DNA from: Lachnospiraceae bacterium
Lineage (GTDB): Bacteria; Bacillota; Clostridia; Lachnospirales; Lachnospiraceae
DNA length: 64,000 nucleotides
NCBI GenBank assembly: GCA_024698345.1
Contig: JAILRH010000083.1
Span: 1 to 64,000, forward strand
Reading direction: 5' to 3'
The notes beneath the pieces are model-generated. The model was given only the letters and a program-made list of their open reading frames with translations, searched no databases and was not told the origin of the DNA. Shown piece after piece: positions 16,344-26,514 of this stretch (its first letter is position 1; each line of letters opens with the position of its first letter). The translations under genes and the position numbers were made by a program.

Positions 16344-17384
16344 TTATTTCTTCTCCTTTCCGTTATTATTTGAAGAGTCTTTTTTTGATTTTCCATGATT
16401 CTTCTTTTCGTTTTTTGAAGATTTTGTACCACTCGCACTTTCCGACGGATCGTTATCTTTTGTCAGTTCCATAAATACATCTTCAAGGGACTGTTCATTC
16501 AATTTCATGGACAAAATAGGAATCTTTGCCTCGCTGAGAGCATTAAACAGCGTCTCTCTTATATCATTATCAGACTTCATGTTTATCTTGATGTTCACAG
16601 TATCTCCCATCATCATCGTCTTAAAAGTGCCGATTCCTTCAATATTATTCAAAGTGTATACAACATGCTTTTCATTGCCCTTTACTTCCAGTTCTAATTC
16701 GCTAACTGACGAAACATTTCCAAGAAGTTCCTCTTTTGAACAGTTTGCCACTATCTTGCCCTTTGAGATGATAAAAATCTGCTCACACACCTCACTAATC
16801 TCAGAAAGAATATGAGAGCTTAAAATAACTGTATGTTTTTCTCCGAGTTTTTTGATAAGACTTCTCAATTCCTTTATCTGTCCCGGATCAAGACCAACTG
16901 ACGGCTCATCAAGAATAATAACCTCCGGCATACCAAGAATCGCCTGAGACACTCCCACTCTTTGCTTATATCCTTTTGACAGATTTTTTATAAGTCTTTT
17001 ACTAACCTTGTCTACTCCTGCCAGTTTCATTGCTTCATCTATAGATTTCTTTCTGTCTTTTTTGTCAATTTTCTTTAATTCTGCGGCGAACTTCAGGTAT
17101 TCTGCAACAGTCATATCCATATATAACGGCGGCAATTCAGGAAGATATCCAAATTGCTTCTTTGCCTCATCTGCATCTTTTAGCACATCAAATCCGTTTA
17201 TTTTCACCGTACCCTCAGAAGCTCCGATATATCCGGTAATAATATTAAGTGTTGTCGTCTTACCCGCCCCATTCGGGCCTAAAAATCCATATATTTTTCC
17301 TTTTTCAATATTGAGTGAAATACTATCCACAGCAACAATGTTTCCGTACTTTTTAGTAAGGTTGTTTATCTCTATAACGTCCAT
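16344..17384 (-). CDS. ABC transporter ATP-binding protein (GldA-like)
   Basis: The start chosen is the ATG at 17382-17384 (MDVIEINNLTKKYG), with GGAGGG 4 bases upstream; the frame stays open further upstream without a better site. The product has 346 residues. Walker A is GPNGAGKT at 36-43, the signature is LSKGYKQRVG, and Walker B is VIILDEPSVGLDP with a switch histidine in SSHILSE. The last 38 or so residues are a lysine, serine and asparagine-rich tail (GTKSSKNEKKNHGKSKKDSS) not found in ordinary members. It is the first gene of the three-gene exporter operon. Confidence 0.9.
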   Translation of the reverse strand: MDVIEINNLTKKYGNIVAVDSISLNIEKGKIYGFLGPNGAGKTTTLNIITGYIGASEGTVKINGFDVLKDADEAKKQFGYLPELPPLYMDMTVAEYLKFAAELKKIDKKDRKKSIDEAMKLAGVDKVSKRLIKNLSKGYKQRVGVSQAILGMPEVIILDEPSVGLDPGQIKELRSLIKKLGEKHTVILSSHILSEISEVCEQIFIISKGKIVANCSKEELLGNVSSVSELELEVKGNEKHVVYTLNNIEGIGTFKTMMMGDTVNIKINMKSDNDIRETLFNALSEAKIPILSMKLNEQSLEDVFMELTKDNDPSESASGTKSSKNEKKNHGKSKKDSSNNNGKEKK

Positions 17385-17464
17385 GTCTCCCTCCATATCG
17401 TCGTATAAAAACTTACAAACACTATTATATCTTCTTTTTGTCAAAAAATCACGAACAATAATAA

Positions 17465-17500
17465 AAAAGTCGAAAGAATGAGACCATTCTTCCGACTTTT
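17465..17500 (-). terminator. Terminator of the infC-rpmI-rplT operon
   Basis: A 15-bp stem (AAAGTCGGAAGAATG with its near-complement) and a 4-base loop are followed on the minus strand by a T-run, about 20 bp past the rplT stop. Confidence 0.85.
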
Positions 17501-17518
17501 ATTATAGTATACTGACAA

Positions 17519-17875
17519 TTATGCAAGCTTTGCCTTAGCAACTTCAGCTAACTTTGCAAATCCTTCCGCATCATTAACTGCCATCTCAGCTAACATCTTT
17601 CTGTTCATATCAACGTTTGCTAACTTAAGACCATACATAAACTTGCTGTATGATAATCCGTTGATTCTTGCAGCAGCATTAATTCTTGCAATCCAAAGCT
17701 GTCTGAACTGACGCTTTTTCTGCTTTCTGCCAGCGTATGAGCTTGTTAACGCTCTCATAACTGACTGCTTAGCTACTCTATACTGTTTTGATCTAGCTCC
17801 TCTATAACCTTTAGCGAGCTTTAATGTTCTATTATGTCTTTTCTTAGCGTTTAATCCGCCTTTAACTCTTGCCAT
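17519..17875 (-). CDS. rplT: Ribosomal protein bL20
   Basis: The protein has 118 residues, full length, with the classic N-terminus [33 protein letters not shown]. It assembles early onto 23S rRNA. In Firmicutes it also binds the leader of its own operon to repress it, and such a leader is visible at 18657-18783. It lies 24 bp after rpmI. Confidence 0.98.
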   Translation of the reverse strand: MARVKGGLNAKKRHNRTLKLAKGYRGARSKQYRVAKQSVMRALTSSYAGRKQKKRQFRQLWIARINAAARINGLSYSKFMYGLKLANVDMNRKMLAEMAVNDAEGFAKLAEVAKAKLA

Positions 17876-17899
17876 GTTCTATATTCCTCCTACTATATA

Positions 17900-18097
17900 T
17901 TATAAATATGGTAAAATCTTCTTCATGTTAGGTGTGTTTGTAGCATCAGTCATAGCTGCTTTTCTAAGATTTCTCTTTCTCTTAGCTGTCTTCTTTGTTA
18001 AAATGTGTGATTTGTAAGCTTTGTTTCTCTTAAGCTTTCCTGTACCTGTTAATTTAAAACGCTTTGCAGCAGCTCTTTTTGTCTTAATTTTTGGCAT
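17900..18097 (-). CDS. rpmI: Ribosomal protein bL35
   Basis: The product has 65 residues and starts [20 protein letters not shown]. The frame is open upstream, but the ATG at 18095-18097 matches the family start and has AAGGAGG 7 bases before it. It is a large-subunit protein, the middle gene of the infC operon. Confidence 0.98.
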   Translation of the reverse strand: MPKIKTKRAAAKRFKLTGTGKLKRNKAYKSHILTKKTAKRKRNLRKAAMTDATNTPNMKKILPYL

Positions 18098-18141
18098 TTC
18101 TATATCCTCCTTAAAAAAAATCATATATATTAACTAAAAAA

Positions 18142-18648
18142 CTAACGCTTCTCAGCTAAAAACATTGTCATGTTTCTTCCTTCAAGTTTTGCAGGCTTTT
18201 CAACTACTGCAACATCTGAAAGTAACTCAGCAAAATCATCTAATACATGTTTGCTGCTGGCTACATGAGCCATCTCTCTTCCTCTGAATCTAAGAGTAAC
18301 CTTAACTTTGTCGCCCTTTGTAATGAACTTTCTTGCATTGTTTGCTTTTGTCTTTAAATCATTCATCTCAACATTTGGAGATAATCTGATTTCCTTAATC
18401 TCGATTACGCGCTGTTTCTTCTTTGCTTCTTTTTCTTTCTTTGTAAGCTCATATCTGTACTTACCGTAATCTACAATCTTGCACACAGGTGGGTTAGCTT
18501 TAGGTGAAATCTTCACCAAATCAAGTTCAGCCTCCTCTGCAAGTTTTAATGCTTCTCTCGAAGACATTACCCCAATCTGATTTCCATCAGCGCCAATTAC
18601 TCGAACTTCCTTATCTCTGATTTCCTCATTAATCATTAAATCGCTAAT
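18142..18648 (-). CDS. infC: Translation initiation factor IF-3, probable AUU start
   Basis: The protein has 168 residues if started at ATT (18646-18648), reading (M)SDLMINEEIRDKEVRVIG. GGAGG lies 8 bases before this ATT. The first ATG (18634-18636) is some 20 bases from that site and has none of its own. IF-3 genes elsewhere, including E. coli, use AUU for autoregulation, because IF-3 rejects non-canonical starts. The N-domain and the C-domain (VKVTLRFRGREMAH) are both complete. It keeps the subunits apart and proofreads initiator tRNA. Confidence 0.9.
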   Translation of the reverse strand: MSDLMINEEIRDKEVRVIGADGNQIGVMSSREALKLAEEAELDLVKISPKANPPVCKIVDYGKYRYELTKKEKEAKKKQRVIEIKEIRLSPNVEMNDLKTKANNARKFITKGDKVKVTLRFRGREMAHVASSKHVLDDFAELLSDVAVVEKPAKLEGRNMTMFLAEKR

Positions 18649-18656
18649 AGTAGTAT

Positions 18657-18783
18657 ACCTCCAAAAAAATAAAGTGGATAGTCAGACTATCCACTTACTA
18701 AGCAATAAATAAACTTAATATAAACCCAGGTCACCGATTGTGCCAAGGTGAGAGTGGATACTCTGCTTTGTTTTAACACATCA
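18657..18783 (-). promoter_or_regulatory. L20-type leader with attenuator upstream of infC
   Basis: The segment AGTGGATA in the RNA can pair either with an upstream TATCCACT (18753-18760 region) or with a downstream TATCCACT. The downstream pairing forms a 10-bp hairpin at 18672-18696 followed by a T-run directly before the infC ribosome binding site. These exclusive pairings form antiterminator and terminator, as in the L20 leader of B. subtilis, where bL20 favours termination. Confidence 0.85.
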
Positions 18784-18789
18784 GTAGAT

Positions 18790-18818
18790 ATATTACCACT
18801 CTATTTCACCATTGTCAA
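18790..18818 (-). promoter_or_regulatory. Promoter of infC-rpmI-rplT
   Basis: A perfect TTGACA (18813-18818) and TAATAT (18790-18795) are spaced by 17 bp, just downstream of the thrS stop. Confidence 0.85.
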
Positions 18819-18849
18819 CACATTTTTATACTTTATTTTGTTTATTCCT

Positions 18850-20811
18850 TTACTTCTGATCCTGCGGCTCTTCTTTTCTGATTTCTTTTGTTCTGATTTC
18901 TTTGCAAATCTGATCAACGAAATCAGCTATCGGTTTAACACCTTCATCTCCTGCAAATCTGCTTCTTACAGAAACATTTCCATCAGCTTCTTCCTGCTGT
19001 CCAACAACAAGCATGTAAGGAAGTCTGTCCATTCTTGCTTCTCTGATTTTATAACCGATCTTTTCTGATCTGTCATCAACAGTTACATCAACACCATTTT
19101 TCTTAAGCTCAGCCGCAACTTTATTTGCGTATTCAACATACTTATCAGAAATAGGGAGAACTCTTACTTGTTCAGGACAAAGCCATGTAGGGAACTTTCC
19201 TGCATACTTTTCAATAAGCCATGCAAGTGTTCTCTCGTAACATCCCATAGATGTTCTGTGAATGATGTAAGGTCTCACCTTATCACCGTTTTCATCAATG
19301 TAGTACATGTCAAACTGTTCTGCAATAAGTGCGTCCCACTGAACTGTAATCATTGTATCTTCCTTACCATACACATTCTTAGCATTGATATCTACTTTTG
19401 GACCATAGAATGCAGCTTCTCCCACATCTTCCACAAAATCAATATCAAGTTCTGTAAGAATATCTCTGATATGCTGTTCTGTCTCCTCCCACACTTCAGG
19501 AGCTCCGATATATTTTTCTGTATTTTCAGGATCCCATTTTGAAAGATGGTATGTTACATCCTCTTCAACTCCAAGTGTCTCAAGGCAATATTTTGCAAGT
19601 GCAAGACAACGCTTGAATTCGTCAACCATCTGGTCAGGTCTTACAACAAGGTGTCCCTCTGTGATTGTAAACTGACGAACTCTTGTAAGTCCATGCATTT
19701 CTCCCGAATCTTCATTTCTGAATAATGTAGATGTCTCGCTGTATCTGCATGGAAGATCTCTGTATGACTTTTGGCTGTTCTTGTACACGTAGTACTGGAA
19801 CGGACAAGTCATTGGTCTTAAAGCCATAACTTCTTTGTCTTTTTCTTCGTCGCCAAGTACAAACATTCCATCTTTGTAATGGTCCCAATGACCCGATATC
19901 TTATAAAGATCAGACTTAGCCATAAGAGGTGTCTTAGTTCTTGTATATCCCCATTCGTTATCCTCAAGATCTTCAATCCATCTCTGAAGTTTCATCAACA
20001 TCTTAGTTCCCTTTGGAAGCATAAGAGGAAGTCCCTGTCCAATAACATCAACAGTTGTAAACAGTTCCATTTCTCTTCCAAGTTTGTTGTGATCTCTGTT
20101 TTTTGCATCTTCCAATTTCTCAAGGTACGCATTCAAATCATCTTTTTTGCTGAATGCAGTACCATATATTCTCTGAAGTCTTGCCTTATTTGCATCACCT
20201 CTCCAATAAGCCATTGAAGATGAAATGAGTTTGAAGGCTTTAATCGGTGATGTAGACATAAGATGCGGTCCTGCACACAAATCAACAAACTCACCCTGGC
20301 TGTAGAATGAAATAATGGAATCCTCAGGAAGATCCTTAATAAGTTCAACCTTATAAGGCTCATCTCTGTCTTCCATATATTTAATTGCATCCTGTCTTGG
20401 AAGTGTAAACTTTTCTAATTTAGCACCTTCCTTGATAATCTTTTTCATCTCTGCTTCTATTTTATCAAGGTCTTCTCTTGAAAAAGGTTCATGATCAAAA
20501 TCATAATAAAATCCATCATCGATAGAAGGCCCGATAGCAAGCTTTGCTTCCGGATATAATCTCTTTACCGCTTCTGCCAAAACATGTGATGTTGTATGTC
20601 TGTACGCAGCAGCCCCTTTTGGATCATCAAATGTAAGAATATTCAAAGTACAATCTTTATCCACTGTTGTTCTTAAATCTACAACCTCACCATCAATTTC
20701 TGCAGCACATGCCGCTCTTCCAAGTCCACCACTAATATCAAAAGCAATATTGCTAGCTGACATTGGTTCGCTGTATTCTTTCACAGAACCATCTTTCAAT
20801 GTAATTTTCAT
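18850..20811 (-). CDS. thrS: Threonyl-tRNA synthetase
   Basis: The start chosen is ATG at 20809-20811 (MKITLKDGSVKEYS) after GAGAGAGG; the frame continues upstream through repeat DNA and is not coding there. The product has 653 residues: TGS domain 1-60, editing domain with HTTSHVLAEAVKRLYP, catalytic core with zinc ligands in TCPFQYYVYKNS, motif 2 YRDLPCRYSE, motif 3 GCYERTLAWLIE, and the anticodon-binding domain. It charges tRNA-Thr in the cytoplasm. Expression is controlled by the T-box at 21056-21290. Confidence 0.97.
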   Translation of the reverse strand: MKITLKDGSVKEYSEPMSASNIAFDISGGLGRAACAAEIDGEVVDLRTTVDKDCTLNILTFDDPKGAAAYRHTTSHVLAEAVKRLYPEAKLAIGPSIDDGFYYDFDHEPFSREDLDKIEAEMKKIIKEGAKLEKFTLPRQDAIKYMEDRDEPYKVELIKDLPEDSIISFYSQGEFVDLCAGPHLMSTSPIKAFKLISSSMAYWRGDANKARLQRIYGTAFSKKDDLNAYLEKLEDAKNRDHNKLGREMELFTTVDVIGQGLPLMLPKGTKMLMKLQRWIEDLEDNEWGYTRTKTPLMAKSDLYKISGHWDHYKDGMFVLGDEEKDKEVMALRPMTCPFQYYVYKNSQKSYRDLPCRYSETSTLFRNEDSGEMHGLTRVRQFTITEGHLVVRPDQMVDEFKRCLALAKYCLETLGVEEDVTYHLSKWDPENTEKYIGAPEVWEETEQHIRDILTELDIDFVEDVGEAAFYGPKVDINAKNVYGKEDTMITVQWDALIAEQFDMYYIDENGDKVRPYIIHRTSMGCYERTLAWLIEKYAGKFPTWLCPEQVRVLPISDKYVEYANKVAAELKKNGVDVTVDDRSEKIGYKIREARMDRLPYMLVVGQQEEADGNVSVRSRFAGDEGVKPIADFVDQICKEIRTKEIRKEEPQDQK

Positions 20812-20848
20812 AACTTTCTTCCTCTCTCTCTTATTATTTTTTCTTCTC

Positions 20849-20940
20849 AAATCACCGAAACCGCTACGCTTTTTCGGGATTGTATCACGGTCGTCAAATG
20901 CACAAAAGCAAGTTTTCTGCATTTTCCTCGTCGCGTAAGG
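20849..20940 (-). repeat. Structured repeat, copy A, in the thrS leader
   Basis: On the RNA strand this unit begins near GCGACGAGG. It contains a stem AAATGCA/TGCATTT with an inner AAAA/TTTT, then the block CGAAAAAGCGTAGCGG, and a closing stem AATC..CCGAAA/TTTCGG..GATT. It aligns over its whole length with copy B. It ends about 40 bp before the thrS ATG. Confidence 0.75.
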
Positions 20941-20966
20941 AAGTTCAAAGAACTTTCCTATGAAAC

Positions 20967-21055
20967 AAATCACCGAAACCGCTACGCTTGTTTCGGGATT
21001 GTAGGCAGTCGTCAAATTCATTCAAGCAAGCTTGATGAATTTTCCTCGTTGCTAA
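20967..21055 (-). repeat. Structured repeat, copy B, in the thrS leader
   Basis: It has the same layout as copy A, but the first stem is AATTCAT/ATGAATT plus CAAG/CTTG. The bases differ from copy A on both sides of the stem while pairing is kept. It starts immediately after the T-box terminator. A 26-bp spacer holding the inverted repeat GGAAGTTC/GAACTTTCC separates the copies. Confidence 0.75.
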
Positions 21056-21290
21056 ACAAAAACAGCCCCTGCTCGTGTACACGAACAGGGGCAATAATAT
21101 CGCGGTTCCACCCTGATTACCAATAATGGTATCTCATTTACGATTATAACGTAATCACCGGACCTGATTAGGGTCACTCAGAGGTAGTCTTCAGAAATTC
21201 TTCCGTAAGATGCTTCCAGCCATGGCATCTCTCTCTGTAACCATCCAAATTACTTACTCTTCTCTTCAACGTGTTAAATATACTGTTAAA
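21056..21290 (-). ncRNA. T-box riboswitch of thrS
   Basis: The conserved T-box AGGGTGGAACCGCG lies at 21101-21114, followed by a GC-rich terminator AGCCCCTG.../...CAGGGGC (21064-21092) with T-run. Upstream are the stem I features, with a Thr codon ACC in CTACCTCTGAG as a likely specifier. Uncharged tRNA-Thr would stabilise the antiterminator and allow thrS transcription. Confidence 0.92.
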
Positions 21291-21300
21291 TACACGATAA

Positions 21301-21328
21301 ATTATAACATCCATATCTGTTTTGTCAA
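21301..21328 (-). promoter_or_regulatory. Promoter of the thrS T-box transcript
   Basis: TTGACA (21323-21328) and TATAAT (21301-21306) are both perfect, spaced by 16 bp. Confidence 0.85.
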
Positions 21329-21373
21329 CCTTCAATGAAAGTTACAAAAGGTTCTCACACGAACAAACATTCC

Positions 21374-22483
21374 TTATTTGCTCTCTTCTTCAGCAGTTTT
21401 TGAAGGAACTTCCTTTATCTTTGCATTATCAACCACAAAATCAAGAACTGCTTTTTCAACTAAAGCATGCTTTATCTCTTCATCAGAATAATCTTCCTTC
21501 ATTGATTCAGGAGAGTCATAGTCATATTCCTCATACATATCTTCATATCCCTGCTTAATGTCAGATTTAGAAATTGTAATATTTTCTTTTTTGGCAATTG
21601 CCCACATTACAAGTTCAGACTTCACATCATCGAGGTACATCTTCTCAACACCATCTTTATTCAATCCGATAAATTCATAGTACTCTTCTTTTGACATTCC
21701 CCAATACTCTGCCCAATATGCTGCGTCAGCCTCATCTGTCTCCACAACATCATTGTAAACATCCTGTGGGTAACCATTCATCTGGCAATTTTCAAGCACT
21801 TTATTCCAAAGGTCTGTTTGAGTACTTTCTTCGACATTGTCTTTGCTCTCTTCAAGAAGATAATCTCTCATCATTTTTTTGTATTCATCAACAGTGTTAT
21901 ATCCTTCTTCACTGTAGTTTTCCTTAACCCACTCATCTGTAAGTTCTGCTGTGTATTCCTCGGAAACCTTAACAACTTTAACTTTAAATGTTGCATTCTT
22001 TCCTTTATATACATCTGCATTTTCCACCGGGAATGCTGTTACATCTTCAACCTCAACTTCAACAGTATCACCGGCTTTCTTACCAACAAGAGTCTTATCA
22101 AACTCAGGTACTAAATCCTCATCTCCGATTACAATGTCATAATCTGTATCGGTAAGTTCATCTACTTTCTTTCCATCTACCGTTCCTTCAAAATCAATTG
22201 TAAGGGAATCCCCTTCTTTTGAAGCTCTGTCTACTTCTCTGTAATCAACCAACTCTTCATCAATCGCAGCCTGTAAATCCTCATCTGAAACACCAGCCTT
22301 TTGCTTTTCGTATTCAAGTCCCTTGTACTGGCCAAGAGTAATATAATCCTCAGGCTTGTAACCAATCTCTGAATCTATTTCTTTATCCGGTCTTATCTTA
22401 CTATTGTAGAAGACAAGTCCGGCAAATGCTGCCAAAATAACAATTATAACCGTAGGTACCCAAATTTTCTTAACAATACTCAT
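21374..22483 (-). CDS. Membrane-anchored trigger-factor-like peptidyl-prolyl isomerase
   Basis: The protein has 369 residues. Residues 8-27 form a single N-terminal membrane helix (WVPTVIIVILAAFAGLVFY) with no lipobox. An FKBP domain follows at about 85-175 (DSLTIDFEGTVDGKKVDE, FDKTLVGKKAGDTVEVEV). The remainder is the helical trigger-factor C-terminal domain (DEWVKENY, KDNVEESTQTDLWNKVLENC). The ribosome-binding N-domain of true trigger factor is absent. With the anchor facing out, it would act as a folding factor for exported proteins; that location is inferred. It is not obviously in an operon with its neighbours. Confidence 0.82.
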   Translation of the reverse strand: MSIVKKIWVPTVIIVILAAFAGLVFYNSKIRPDKEIDSEIGYKPEDYITLGQYKGLEYEKQKAGVSDEDLQAAIDEELVDYREVDRASKEGDSLTIDFEGTVDGKKVDELTDTDYDIVIGDEDLVPEFDKTLVGKKAGDTVEVEVEDVTAFPVENADVYKGKNATFKVKVVKVSEEYTAELTDEWVKENYSEEGYNTVDEYKKMMRDYLLEESKDNVEESTQTDLWNKVLENCQMNGYPQDVYNDVVETDEADAAYWAEYWGMSKEEYYEFIGLNKDGVEKMYLDDVKSELVMWAIAKKENITISKSDIKQGYEDMYEEYDYDSPESMKEDYSDEEIKHALVEKAVLDFVVDNAKIKEVPSKTAEEESK

Positions 22484-22552
22484 GTAATTCTCCTATCTGC
22501 TGGTATTTTTATTGTGTTTTTACTGAAATTTCTCTGTCAGCCAAAAATCACA

Positions 22553-22582
22553 AAGGGACAACCGCTAACGCGGCAGTCCCTT
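22553..22582 (-). terminator. Terminator after guaB
   Basis: AAGGGAC...CCGC pairs with GCGG...GTCCCTT with a small internal loop; a short T-rich stretch follows on the minus strand. It is about 40 bp past the guaB stop. Confidence 0.55.
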
Positions 22583-22620
22583 CTATCATATCATATTTTT
22601 CAAAAATATAAACAGAAATA

Positions 22621-24093
<1,473 letters not shown>

Positions 24094-24123
24094 TTATTGC
24101 AAATGTTTTTTAAATTTCCTATT

Positions 24124-24152
24124 AGTCTAACAAATAAAAAAAATGATGTCAA
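24124..24152 (-). promoter_or_regulatory. Promoter of guaB
   Basis: TTGACA (24147-24152) and TAGACT (24124-24129) are spaced by 17 bp, about 45 bp before the start codon. Confidence 0.7.
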
Positions 24153-24249
24153 ATTAATTTCATAGGGATAATATTGATTATTTTTATCCACTTTTTAAGT
24201 CGAATAAAATAACACAAAATCATTATTTGTATAATTATTATATTTATGC

Positions 24250-24290
24250 AAAAAAGAGGAACAGATTTAAGTAAAAACCGTCCCTCTTTT
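24250..24290 (-). terminator. Terminator after the yloU-yloV gene cluster
   Basis: AAAAAGAGGGACGG pairs with CTGTTCCTCTTTTTT, giving a T-run on the minus strand just after the gene ending at 24294. Confidence 0.75.
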
Positions 24291-24293
24291 TTT

Positions 24294-24803
24294 CTATTCG
24301 TTATAAACAGTTGGTCTAAGGCTCTTTATAGCCTTTGCAATCTTCTCATTAGGTTCAAAGAATACCACTTCAGTCCCTCTGTCACTGTTGAAAACCGCAA
24401 CCATTTTTTCTGCATCCTTTCTTCTGGATGAATAATCATACATTTTTTCCACGTTAAGATATGATGCAACTTTTTCTGATTTTTCAGGAGCAATAACCAC
24501 TGCCTTTTTCAAGTCAAAAACTTTGCATCTTTTTCTTTTTATCTGCCCCATTATCTTTTCAACATACAAATCATAATTTGCAACCGAATACTCAAATTCA
24601 ATATCTGTTATTTTGAAAATATAATAAATCAGATATCCGCTTAAAAATATCATAGTAAATCCGAGTATGCCCAAATGTGCATTTGCAAGCAAAGGAAGTC
24701 CCAAAAGTGAAGCAACAAATAACACAACTACTGCTATTCTTCCTCCGATTTCCTTTGAAGATGGTTTACTCTTTATAATCTGTTCCGCAAAAACCTCGTT
24801 CAT
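24294..24803 (-). CDS. Small membrane protein, DUF6106-like
   Basis: The start chosen is ATG at 24801-24803 (MNEVFAEQIIKSKPSS), because GGAGGG lies just before it and overlaps an earlier in-frame ATG. The product has 169 residues with two adjacent membrane helices (about 22-40 and 45-65), then a cytoplasmic domain beginning IEFEYSVANYDLYVEKIMGQIKRKR and containing VVIAPE. This layout matches what I recall of the clostridial DUF6106 family; function unknown. It follows the DAK2-domain gene by 11 bp. Confidence 0.65.
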   Translation of the reverse strand: MNEVFAEQIIKSKPSSKEIGGRIAVVVLFVASLLGLPLLANAHLGILGFTMIFLSGYLIYYIFKITDIEFEYSVANYDLYVEKIMGQIKRKRCKVFDLKKAVVIAPEKSEKVASYLNVEKMYDYSSRRKDAEKMVAVFNSDRGTEVVFFEPNEKIAKAIKSLRPTVYNE

Positions 24804-24814
24804 TATTCCCTCCA

Positions 24815-26488
24815 TTATTCAACAGATACGAGATAATAGTAAACCGGCTGTCCGCCTGCATACATCTCTATCTCATAATCCGGGAATTCTGCCTGCATCT
24901 TCTCAAGAAGAGTATTTGCCTCATCTTCTGTAATATCTGCGCCATAGTATACACTGACAATTTCAGAATCCTCATCAGCAATTTCTTTTACCATATCAAT
25001 TGTTGTATCGTCAATGTTCTCACCAACAGCTGCGATTCCTGCATCTCCGATACCCATGATATTGCCTTCCTTGATTTCTTTGTCATCAATTATAGTATCT
25101 CTTACTGCGTATGTAACCTGTCCGGACTTAACATACGACATGCCATCTATCATATTTGATTTGTTTTCTTCAGTTGAGCAGTCGTCTGCAAAAGAAATAA
25201 GTGCAGCTATCCCCTGAGGAATAGTCTTAGATGGTATTACTACAATCTCCTTATCTTCAACAAGAGTCTCTGCCTGCTGCGCAGCCATAATAATATTCTT
25301 ATTGTTTGGAAGAACAAAAATAGTTTCAGCATTAATCTTATCTATTGCGTTGAGCATATCCTCAGTTGAAGGATTCATTGTCTGACCGCCTTCAATGATA
25401 TAATCAACTCTGAGTCCTTTAAAAATCTCGCTCAATCCTTCCCCAACGGAAACCGCAACAAAACCATATTTCTTTCTTGGTTCATCAACTGCCTTCTTCT
25501 CAGTTTCCACATTCTGCGATGCAAGCTTTTCTGCTTCTTTTATGAGTTTTTCCTGATGCTCTTCTCTCATGTTGTCAATCTTCATTCTTGATAACTGACC
25601 ATAAGTCAAAGCCTTCTGAATAGCAAGACCCGGATCATTGGTATGAACATGAACCTTAACTACCTCTTCGTCTGCCACCACAACAATGGAATCACCTATC
25701 GACTCAAGATAACCCTTAAATGAATGAACCTCTTCAGTCGGCATCTCGTTCTCAAGAAGGATAATAAATTCAGTACAGTAACCAAACTTAATATCAACTT
25801 CTTTTGAAGCTTCAAACTTGATTTCTCCCTTTCCGTCTGCTCCGGTTCCTTCAATTGTGTAATCAATCTCTTTTCCAAGGAAAGCATCATAACCTCCCTT
25901 GAGGACCTGCATAAGACCCTGTCCGCCGGAGTCAACAACTCCAGCCTGCTTAAGAACAGGAAGCATATCAGGAGTCTTACCGAGAACCTCATCTCCGTAT
26001 TTGATAACTTCATCTATAAACACAGTAAGATCATCTGTCTCAGCAGCCATCTCTACAGCTTTGTCTGCAATTCCCTTTGCAACTGTAAGGATAGTACCTT
26101 CCTTCGGTTTCATTACTGCCTTATAAGCAGTCTCAACTGCTCTTACACAAGCTTTTGATAACAATTCGGCATCAATCTTATGCTCATGTTTTATTTCTTT
26201 TGTGAATCCTCTAAACAACTGTGAAAGGATAACACCTGAGTTACCTCTAGCTCCTCTGAGGGATCCTGAAGAAATTGCCTTTGATAATTTCTCCAAATCC
26301 GGGTGTTCTATCACTGCAACTTCCTTTGCTGCTGACATAATAGTCATTGTCATATTTGTTCCTGTATCACCATCCGGAACAGGAAATACATTAAGTTCGT
26401 TTATCCATTCTTTCTTTGCGTCAAGATTTTTGGCACCTGCCAAAAACATTTTCTGGAGCATAGCACCATCGATTGTCTTGATTTCCAC
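24815..26488 (-). CDS. fakA: DAK2-domain fatty acid kinase catalytic subunit-like protein
   Basis: The protein has 557 residues. The N-terminal Dak2 domain carries the nucleotide and magnesium site NVFPVPDGDTGTNMTMT (about 29-45) and SGSLRGARGNSGVILSQLFRGF. A middle domain has VHVHTNDPG. The C-terminal DegV-like part has VLPNNKNIIMAAQQA. In S. aureus FakA works with DegV-type FakB to phosphorylate fatty acids; this is the B. subtilis YloV equivalent. The neighbours yloU and rpmB are in the same order as in Bacillus, which supports the call. Confidence 0.9.
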   Translation of the reverse strand: MEIKTIDGAMLQKMFLAGAKNLDAKKEWINELNVFPVPDGDTGTNMTMTIMSAAKEVAVIEHPDLEKLSKAISSGSLRGARGNSGVILSQLFRGFTKEIKHEHKIDAELLSKACVRAVETAYKAVMKPKEGTILTVAKGIADKAVEMAAETDDLTVFIDEVIKYGDEVLGKTPDMLPVLKQAGVVDSGGQGLMQVLKGGYDAFLGKEIDYTIEGTGADGKGEIKFEASKEVDIKFGYCTEFIILLENEMPTEEVHSFKGYLESIGDSIVVVADEEVVKVHVHTNDPGLAIQKALTYGQLSRMKIDNMREEHQEKLIKEAEKLASQNVETEKKAVDEPRKKYGFVAVSVGEGLSEIFKGLRVDYIIEGGQTMNPSTEDMLNAIDKINAETIFVLPNNKNIIMAAQQAETLVEDKEIVVIPSKTIPQGIAALISFADDCSTEENKSNMIDGMSYVKSGQVTYAVRDTIIDDKEIKEGNIMGIGDAGIAAVGENIDDTTIDMVKEIADEDSEIVSVYYGADITEDEANTLLEKMQAEFPDYEIEMYAGGQPVYYYLVSVE

Positions 26489-26514
26489 AATAACATCCTC
26501 CTTAAGTAAGATAA

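Noticed and set aside
20812..21021. A 70-residue N-terminal extension of ThrRS
   Set aside because: The frame happens to be open through two copies of a structured repeat, but the family start and the GAGAGAGG site are at 20811.
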